Source: Chitinophagaceae bacterium
GTDB lineage: Bacteria > Bacteroidota > Bacteroidia > Chitinophagales > Chitinophagaceae
Assembly: GCA_947459455.1 (NCBI GenBank)
Contig: CANHEC010000031.1
Coordinates: 1-10,350 of the forward strand
Length of the DNA stretch: 10,350 bases
Direction: 5' to 3'
This document shows positions 6,350 through 10,350 of the stretch, in pieces (the stretch's first letter is position 1; each line of letters begins with the position of its first letter). A program made the translations under genes and the position numbers. The notes beneath the pieces were generated by a model, which ran no database searches, had not been told where the DNA came from, and saw only the letters and a list, made by a program, of their open reading frames with translations.

Positions 6350-7531
6350 ATGCCACAGCAAGACCTGTTTCAGAGTCCGGACTACTACCTGCTGGACGAA
6401 CTGCTGACCGATGAGCACAAAATGGTTCGCGACACCGTGCGGGCCTATGTCAAAAAAGAAATCAGCCCCATCATTGAAGACTATGCCCAAAAAGCTGAGT
6501 TTCCGCAGCACATCGTACAGCAGCTGGGCGAGCTGGGCTGCTTTGGACCTACTGTGCCTGAGCAATATGGCGGCGGCGGGCTCGATTATATCAGCTACGG
6601 ACTGATGATGCAGGAGCTGGAGCGGGGCGATAGCGGTGTTCGCAGCACGGCCAGCGTACAAGGCTCACTGGTGATGTACCCTATTCATGCATTTGGCAGC
6701 GAGGAGCAGCGCATGAAATACCTGCCCGAACTGGCCAGCGGCGAGTGGCTGGGTTGCTTCGGCCTTACCGAGCCCAACCACGGCAGCAATCCCGCCGGCA
6801 TGCTTACGAATATCAAAGACGCCGGCGACCACGTGATTTTGAACGGTGCCAAAATGTGGATCAGCAATGCGCCCTACGCACAGGTGGCCGTGGTATGGGC
6901 CAAAGATGAAGCAGGCGTGGTACGCGGTGTGATTGTAGAGCGGGGCATGGAAGGCTTTAGCACCCCTACCACCCACGGTAAGTGGAGCCTGCGGGCCAGC
7001 GCTACCGGCGAACTGGTGTTTGACAATGTGAAAGTGCCCAAGGAAAATATACTGCCCAATGTAAAAGGCATGAAAGGACCATTGAGCTGCCTCAACAAAG
7101 CCCGCTACGGCATTGCCTGGGGTACCATTGGCGCCGCTATGGACTGCTACGATACTGCCCTGCGCTACAGCAAAGAGCGTATCCAGTTCGACCGCCCCAT
7201 TGGCGGCTTCCAACTGCAGCAAAAAAAGCTGGCCGAAATGATCACCGAAATCACCAAGGCGCAGCTGCTGGTGTGGCGCCTGGGTGTACTGATGAATGAA
7301 AACCGGGCCACCCCCGCCCAAATAAGCATGGCCAAGCGCAACAGCTGCGAAATCGCCAAAAACATCGCCAGCGATGCCCGCCAGATGCTTGGTGGCATGG
7401 GTATTACCGGCGAGTATCCCATCATGCGCCATATCATGAACCTCGAAAGTGTGATCACTTACGAAGGCACCCACGATGTGCACCTGCTCATCACCGGCCT
7501 CGATATTACCGGGCTCAATGCGTTCAGCTAG
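6350..7531 (+). CDS. Acyl-CoA dehydrogenase, glutaryl-CoA dehydrogenase-like
   Basis: This FAD enzyme of 393 residues oxidises an acyl-CoA to its 2,3-enoyl form in the cytoplasm; the closest recognisable relative is glutaryl-CoA dehydrogenase of lysine and tryptophan breakdown, which also decarboxylates to crotonyl-CoA. Matching segments include ELERGDSGVRS (89-99), WLGCFGLTEPNHGSNP (133-148), SLRASATGELVFD (213-225), ARYGIAWGTIGAA (251-263) and MNLESVITYEGTHDVH (363-378). The catalytic base is E372. E91 and R98 match the Glu and Arg that lie near the glutaryl carboxylate in the human enzyme. An upstream TTG at 6278 would add 24 residues unlike the family, so the ATG at 6350 is preferred. No pathway partner genes lie beside it, so the physiological substrate is an inference. 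A strong terminator follows. Confidence 0.92.
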   Translation: MPQQDLFQSPDYYLLDELLTDEHKMVRDTVRAYVKKEISPIIEDYAQKAEFPQHIVQQLGELGCFGPTVPEQYGGGGLDYISYGLMMQELERGDSGVRSTASVQGSLVMYPIHAFGSEEQRMKYLPELASGEWLGCFGLTEPNHGSNPAGMLTNIKDAGDHVILNGAKMWISNAPYAQVAVVWAKDEAGVVRGVIVERGMEGFSTPTTHGKWSLRASATGELVFDNVKVPKENILPNVKGMKGPLSCLNKARYGIAWGTIGAAMDCYDTALRYSKERIQFDRPIGGFQLQQKKLAEMITEITKAQLLVWRLGVLMNENRATPAQISMAKRNSCEIAKNIASDARQMLGGMGITGEYPIMRHIMNLESVITYEGTHDVHLLITGLDITGLNAFS

Positions 7532-7556
7532 CGCTGACGGCTCCCCACTTTATTAC

Positions 7557-7588
7557 AAAGGCTGCGCCCCCGGGTGCAGCCTTTTTTT
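7557..7588 (+). terminator. Intrinsic terminator after the acyl-CoA dehydrogenase gene
   Basis: AAAGGCTGC (7557-7565) pairs perfectly with GCAGCCTTT (7576-7584), and the stem extends inward with a G-T pair and two C-G pairs to a 4-base loop. The 3' arm runs into seven Ts (7582-7588). The hairpin begins 26 bases after the stop codon. Confidence 0.92.
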
Positions 7589-7607
7589 ATCTCAGCCATT
7601 TCCCTGT

Positions 7608-7636
7608 TTTGGGGGATGTAATGGCAGCAGTATTTG
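7608..7636 (+). promoter_or_regulatory. Candidate Bacteroidota-type promoter for the OmpA-like gene
   Basis: TTTG (7608-7611) is followed after 19 bases by TATTTG (7631-7636), a shortened form of the -7 consensus TAnnTTTG. It sits just after the terminator and 60 bases before the ATG at 7697, where a promoter is expected. The -7 match is imperfect. Confidence 0.3.
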
Positions 7637-7696
7637 TCACTTATTTGTAGCAGCCTACAGGCCTTCTTTTTCACCCTTCAATTTCACCCCCCCGTC

Positions 7697-8893
7697 ATGA
7701 AAAAAGCATTGCTGATCATAGCCGCTTTTCTTTTTGCCCAGGCCTTGCCCGCACAGCTACTAAAAAAGCTGGGCGATAAAGTGAAAAAAGAAGTAGACAA
7801 AACTGCTGATAAGATCATGGGCAACGAGCCCGCCGGCACCAAAGCCGACAGCAGCAAAACCACCACTGGCAAGGCCGGCAGTGGCCATGCCGACGCCACC
7901 GAAAACCTGACACTTTATGCCGCCTACGATTTTGTGCCGGGCGATAGTGTGCTCTTTAGCGATGAGCTGACCGAAGAAGAAGAAAACGAAATACCCAGCA
8001 AATGGCTGCTGGACCGTGGCCGGGCCGAAATAGTAAGCATTGATGGCGAAAAGCTGATAGCTGGCCGCAGCCAAACCACCCTGCGCCCCCGCATGAAGCC
8101 CAACGCCAATTATTTGCCCAAGCGCTTTACCATTGAGTTCGACATAAAACACGTGAAGTATGTGTGGAATTACGGCCGCTCCATCAGCTTGAATTTTGTA
8201 AACGAATCGCTGGATAAAAATGCCGATGCTGGCGACTTCAAAAGCGCCGTAACCATTTGGGCCAGCGGCAGCGTCACTTTTGGCAAAGCCAAAGGCGAGT
8301 GGCCCATCGATATGCGAGAACCCGCCGCCGATGCGGTGCTCAAAGGATGGAAGCACGTGGCCATCAGCGTAAACGAACGCAGTGTAAAAGTGTACATCAA
8401 CCAATACCGCATCATGAATGCGCAGGTCGAGTTCGGTGTTCCATCTTCGCTCCAGTTTGCTATCGACAATGATTATGATGCCCCCGTCCTTATCAAAAAC
8501 TTTCGCATCATGGCCGGCGGCAAAAATCCCGTGAAGCAGGTCACTACCGAAAAGCTGTACATCGCCCGGGGCATCTTGTTTGAGCGAGCCAGCCCCACCC
8601 TCAAGCCCGAAAGCATGGGCGAGCTAAACGCCCTGGTTAAGCTGATGAAAGAAGACCCCGCCGTAAAGTTTGAGATAGCCGGGCACACCAGCACCGAAGC
8701 CGGTAGCAGCGCCGAAGCCAACCAGGCCCTGAGCGAAGCCCGTGCCAGGGCTGTACGCGAAAAAATGATCGATATGGGCATCGATGGCAGCCGCCTGCAA
8801 GCCAAGGGCTATGGCCAAACCAAGCCCATGGCTACCAACGATACTCCCGAAGGCCGTGCCACCAATCGGCGGGTCGAGTTCAGGCGTTTGTAA
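7697..8893 (+). CDS. Exported OmpA-family protein with LamG/concanavalin-like domain
   Basis: This 398-residue protein has a signal peptide (MKKALLIIAAFLFAQALPAQ, cleavage after 20). A lysine-rich amphipathic segment (21-42) and a flexible T/S/K/G linker (43-69) follow. The middle (about 75-275) resembles a jelly-roll: FTIEFDIKHVKYVWN (144-158) and GWKHVAISVNERSVKVYIN (217-235) are typical LamG-type strands. The C-terminus (about 285-398) is an OmpA domain that should bind peptidoglycan: FEIAGHTS, LSEARARAV, GIDGSRLQAKGYGQTKP, EGRATNRRVEF. The usual Asp of the GHTD motif is Ser (S332), while the conserved Arg (R349) is kept. It probably sits in the periplasm or outer membrane, tethering the envelope. 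An upstream TTG at 7634 would spoil the signal peptide, so the ATG at 7697 is used. It stands alone between a terminator and a gene-free stretch. Confidence 0.88.
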   Translation: MKKALLIIAAFLFAQALPAQLLKKLGDKVKKEVDKTADKIMGNEPAGTKADSSKTTTGKAGSGHADATENLTLYAAYDFVPGDSVLFSDELTEEEENEIPSKWLLDRGRAEIVSIDGEKLIAGRSQTTLRPRMKPNANYLPKRFTIEFDIKHVKYVWNYGRSISLNFVNESLDKNADAGDFKSAVTIWASGSVTFGKAKGEWPIDMREPAADAVLKGWKHVAISVNERSVKVYINQYRIMNAQVEFGVPSSLQFAIDNDYDAPVLIKNFRIMAGGKNPVKQVTTEKLYIARGILFERASPTLKPESMGELNALVKLMKEDPAVKFEIAGHTSTEAGSSAEANQALSEARARAVREKMIDMGIDGSRLQAKGYGQTKPMATNDTPEGRATNRRVEFRRL

Positions 8894-8934
8894 GCAGGTA
8901 CCGCAGCCTTACATCGTGGTCGTACAGAAAACAG

Positions 8935-9056
8935 CTGGGGGCTCTCCGCTCCTGTGCACATCCCGGCTGCTGTTCGGGTGCCGTCAGGCTTCGCTCCGCT
9001 TCGGCCCCGGCCCTGCTGGCCGTGGCCAGGCCTTTTGGCCCCCGCAGCCCGTCAGC
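8935..9056. repeat. GC-rich, GGCC-dense intergenic element, possibly a dispersed repeat
   Basis: The gap 8894-9096 holds no credible gene. Within it, six GGCC words occur in 38 bases (9003-9006, 9009-9012, 9018-9021, 9024-9027, 9029-9032, 9037-9040); TGGCC-GT-GGCCA (9017-9028) and GGCC-TTTT-GGCC (9029-9040) can fold. CCCG (8962-8965) and CGGG (8975-8978) form another small stem. CCGTCAG occurs at 8981-8987 and again at 9049-9055, bracketing the GGCC cluster. GCTTCG is repeated in 8989-9003. The look is that of a repetitive extragenic element; whether copies exist elsewhere cannot be seen here. Confidence 0.45.
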
Positions 9057-9084
9057 AGTGCTACTACTATCAGCTTTCCGCCCA

Positions 9085-9092
9085 TAGCTTTG
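9085..9092 (+). promoter_or_regulatory. Exact -7 consensus TAGCTTTG next to a start codon
   Basis: TAGCTTTG matches the Bacteroidota -7 box TAnnTTTG exactly, only 4 bases before the ATG at 9097. No TTTG is found at the -33 position. If used, transcription would begin at or within a few bases of the start codon. Confidence 0.4.
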
Positions 9093-9096
9093 AGGC

Positions 9097-9738
9097 ATGC
9101 GCCTCGTGCTACTACTATTTCTCTCCCACCTCGTCTTCCAGCCGGCTGCCCCGGCACAGCCCACTATGCAGCCGGTAGCTGCCAATAACTGGCCTGCCGC
9201 TATTCCTTTCCAGGGGCAGCCCCTCACCCTGCTCCGTTGGCAGCAGCCCCATGGTACGCACTACCTGTCTATCTGCACTACCAACCTCATCGAAGATGCC
9301 GACGGTGCCCGAAGCCAATACCTGTATGCCCAACACGCCTTCGTGTCCGGCGATAGCGTAGCCATCGTTTGGAAAATGCAGGATTATATAAAGGACTGCC
9401 CGGTGGATGTGGTGTGCAAATGGGTGCAACTATCAACAGATGTGAAAACACTCGCCTTCACCCAACTCACCGATCTGGATAAGGATGGTGAGCCAGAAAT
9501 ATGGCTGATGTACCGCACGGCCTGCCACGGCGATGTGAGCCCCGCCGATCAGAAACTGCTGATGTATGAAAGCCGGCAAAAACATGCACTGCGGGGCACG
9601 GTGAAGCTGCAAGTAGGTAACACCCTAAAGATGGGAGGCGAATACAAAGCCGATGCAGCCATGCTGGCTGCACCAGCGGTACTGCAAGCAAGGGCGGCCC
9701 AATGGTGGCGGCAGTTTGACAGCCTTACAATTGAGTAG
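9097..9738 (+). CDS. Secreted protein of unknown function with DxDxDG loop
   Basis: This 213-residue protein has a signal peptide (MRLVLLLFLSHLVFQPAAPA, cleavage after about AQ at 21). The body contains KMQDYIKDCPVDVVCKW (93-109), then TDLDKDGEPEIWLMY (125-139), TACHGDVSPADQKLLMYE (141-158) and HALRGTVKL. The D126-x-D128-x-D130-G-x-x-E134 stretch looks like a calcium-binding loop as in EF-hand or FG-GAP repeats. The combination of 'DCPVD', 'DLDKDG.PE.WLMY' and 'CHGDVSP' recalls a small Bacteroidota family annotated as M949_RS01915-type, whose link to surface polysaccharide is poorly founded; I give that from memory and with caution. Cysteines at 60, 101, 107 and 143 could form disulfides. The ATG at 9097 begins the signal peptide; the next Met (24) would remove it. 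A 106-base gap precedes the next gene. Confidence 0.75.
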   Translation: MRLVLLLFLSHLVFQPAAPAQPTMQPVAANNWPAAIPFQGQPLTLLRWQQPHGTHYLSICTTNLIEDADGARSQYLYAQHAFVSGDSVAIVWKMQDYIKDCPVDVVCKWVQLSTDVKTLAFTQLTDLDKDGEPEIWLMYRTACHGDVSPADQKLLMYESRQKHALRGTVKLQVGNTLKMGGEYKADAAMLAAPAVLQARAAQWWRQFDSLTIE

Positions 9739-9806
9739 GTGCTCGCCTTTTTCATCTTGCCGGCAGCGCCCAATGGCAGTGCCGCTGGCTGTCGTCATAT
9801 AGCCCG

Positions 9807-9814
9807 TATCTTTC
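9807..9814 (+). promoter_or_regulatory. Candidate -7 box (TATCTTTC) before the gamma-glutamyltransferase gene
   Basis: TATCTTTC matches TAnnTTTG except for the last base and lies 30 bases before the ATG at 9845. No -33 TTTG is seen at the expected distance. Weak support. Confidence 0.25.
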
Positions 9815-9844
9815 ATTTTTACGTACCAAAGCTGTCGACTACTT

Positions 9845-10350
9845 ATGAAACTTCGGATACCTGCTATTGCCCTGCTGGCCCTGCTAAGTGCCGGCAGCAC
9901 AGCCCAACCTACCCAAAAGCCTGTATTGCATGGCAAAAACTGGATGGCCATCACCGGCAAGCCATTGGCTGCTACCGCCGGCAGCATGCTATTTCAGCAA
10001 GGCGGCAATGCGGTAGACGCCGCTTGCGCCATGCTGGCTGCTACCTGCACCATGTGGGATGTACTGCACTGGGGTGGCGAAACACAGGTACTGCTGTATA
10101 ATCCGAATACCAAAAAGGTCATCGCTCTCAATGGTCTGGGCGTAGCGCCCACCGGTGCCACGCCTGCTTTTTTCAAAAGCAAAGGCTACGCTTTTCCGCC
10201 TGAGTACGGCCCGCTGGCTGCGGTGACGCCCGGTACCCCAGGCGCCCTGTGCCACCTGCTGGCCAACTATGGCACCAAAAGCCTGGAAGAAGTGCTGGCA
10301 CCCGCCATGCAGCTGGCTGCGGGCTACCCCATCGAAGCCCAAACGGCTAA
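9845..10350 (+). CDS. Gamma-glutamyltransferase-like protein, 3' end missing
   Basis: The first 168 codons of the gene run off the right edge. Residues 1-20 form a signal peptide (MKLRIPAIALLALLSAGSTA), so it is exported to the periplasm. The rest is the N-terminal part of the Ntn-hydrolase gamma-glutamyltransferase fold: GKPLAATAGSMLFQQGGNAV followed by DAACAMLA, then GLGVAPTGATPAFF, PLAAVTPGTPGALC and YGTKSLEEVLAPAMQLA. Family members cut gamma-glutamyl bonds, as in glutathione, or in some branches act on acyl compounds. The loop where classical enzymes read 'sGiGGG' here reads LHWGGETQ, pointing to a separate branch with possibly different substrate. The catalytic Thr that follows autocleavage lies beyond the window and cannot be checked. 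The ATG at 9845 is chosen for the signal peptide. Confidence 0.85.
   Translation, partial: MKLRIPAIALLALLSAGSTAQPTQKPVLHGKNWMAITGKPLAATAGSMLFQQGGNAVDAACAMLAATCTMWDVLHWGGETQVLLYNPNTKKVIALNGLGVAPTGATPAFFKSKGYAFPPEYGPLAAVTPGTPGALCHLLANYGTKSLEEVLAPAMQLAAGYPIEAQTA

Noticed and set aside
6665..7483. Long minus-strand open frame opposite the acyl-CoA dehydrogenase
   Set aside because: The plus strand matches the family end to end; the minus frame has no recognisable motif.
7634..7696. TTG at 7634 as start of the OmpA-like gene
   Set aside because: The ATG at 7697 directly begins a classic signal peptide that the extension would bury.
8880..9227. Minus-strand open frame across the GGCC-rich gap
   Set aside because: It covers a GC-rich, possibly repetitive segment and the start of the secreted protein on the other strand; R/A/G-rich translation without motif suggests no gene, though it could be a frame that recurs with the repeat.
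9760..9790. Possible terminator hairpin after the 9097 gene
   Set aside because: Only short, broken pairings (CAGCG with CGCTG) and no T run follow; not enough for a terminator call.
1..10350. CRISPR arrays, tRNA or rRNA genes, transposases, toxin-antitoxin pairs
   Set aside because: No regularly spaced repeats, cloverleaf-like segments, transposase motifs or paired small genes were found on reading both strands.

Overview
The window looks like a chromosomal stretch from a member of the Bacteroidota, most probably a Chitinophagaceae-like organism. This is an inference from gene content and style: carboxypeptidase-regulatory-like and OmpA-type secreted proteins, signal peptides ending in AxAQ, no Shine-Dalgarno motifs before starts, and several boxes resembling the Bacteroidota -7 consensus TAnnTTTG. 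No rRNA, tRNA, CRISPR array, transposase or phage gene is visible.

Layout. The left edge (2-706, +) is the 3' part of a SirB1-type transglutaminase-fold gene. It runs tail to tail, with a 4-base overlap, into a three-gene minus-strand operon read from 5219 down to 703: an ABC transporter with fused membrane and ATPase domains, an HlyD-type adaptor and a TolC-type outer-membrane protein. Together these form a complete tripartite export machine across both membranes. The ATPase is unusual: Walker A is intact, but the signature motif, the Walker B aspartate and the H-switch histidine are all replaced. A divergent intergenic region (5220-5470) packed with inverted repeats separates this operon from the rightward genes.

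Rightward genes. 5471-6265 is a secreted protein with a carboxypeptidase-regulatory-like domain. 6350-7531 is an acyl-CoA dehydrogenase that closely resembles glutaryl-CoA dehydrogenase and is followed by a strong intrinsic terminator. 7697-8893 is an exported protein combining a LamG/concanavalin-like middle with a C-terminal OmpA domain. 8894-9096 is a gene-free, GC-rich stretch with a dense cluster of GGCC words, possibly a dispersed repeat. 9097-9738 is a secreted protein with a calcium-loop-like DxDxDG motif, with a good -7 box only 4 bases before its start codon. 9845 to the right edge is the 5' part of an exported gamma-glutamyltransferase-like gene.

The rightward genes are mostly cell-envelope proteins and do not form an obvious pathway with each other. 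I see no convincing new defence or mobile system. The best leads are the degenerate ABC ATPase, the structured divergent promoter region, the GGCC-rich element and the possible leaderless start at 9097.
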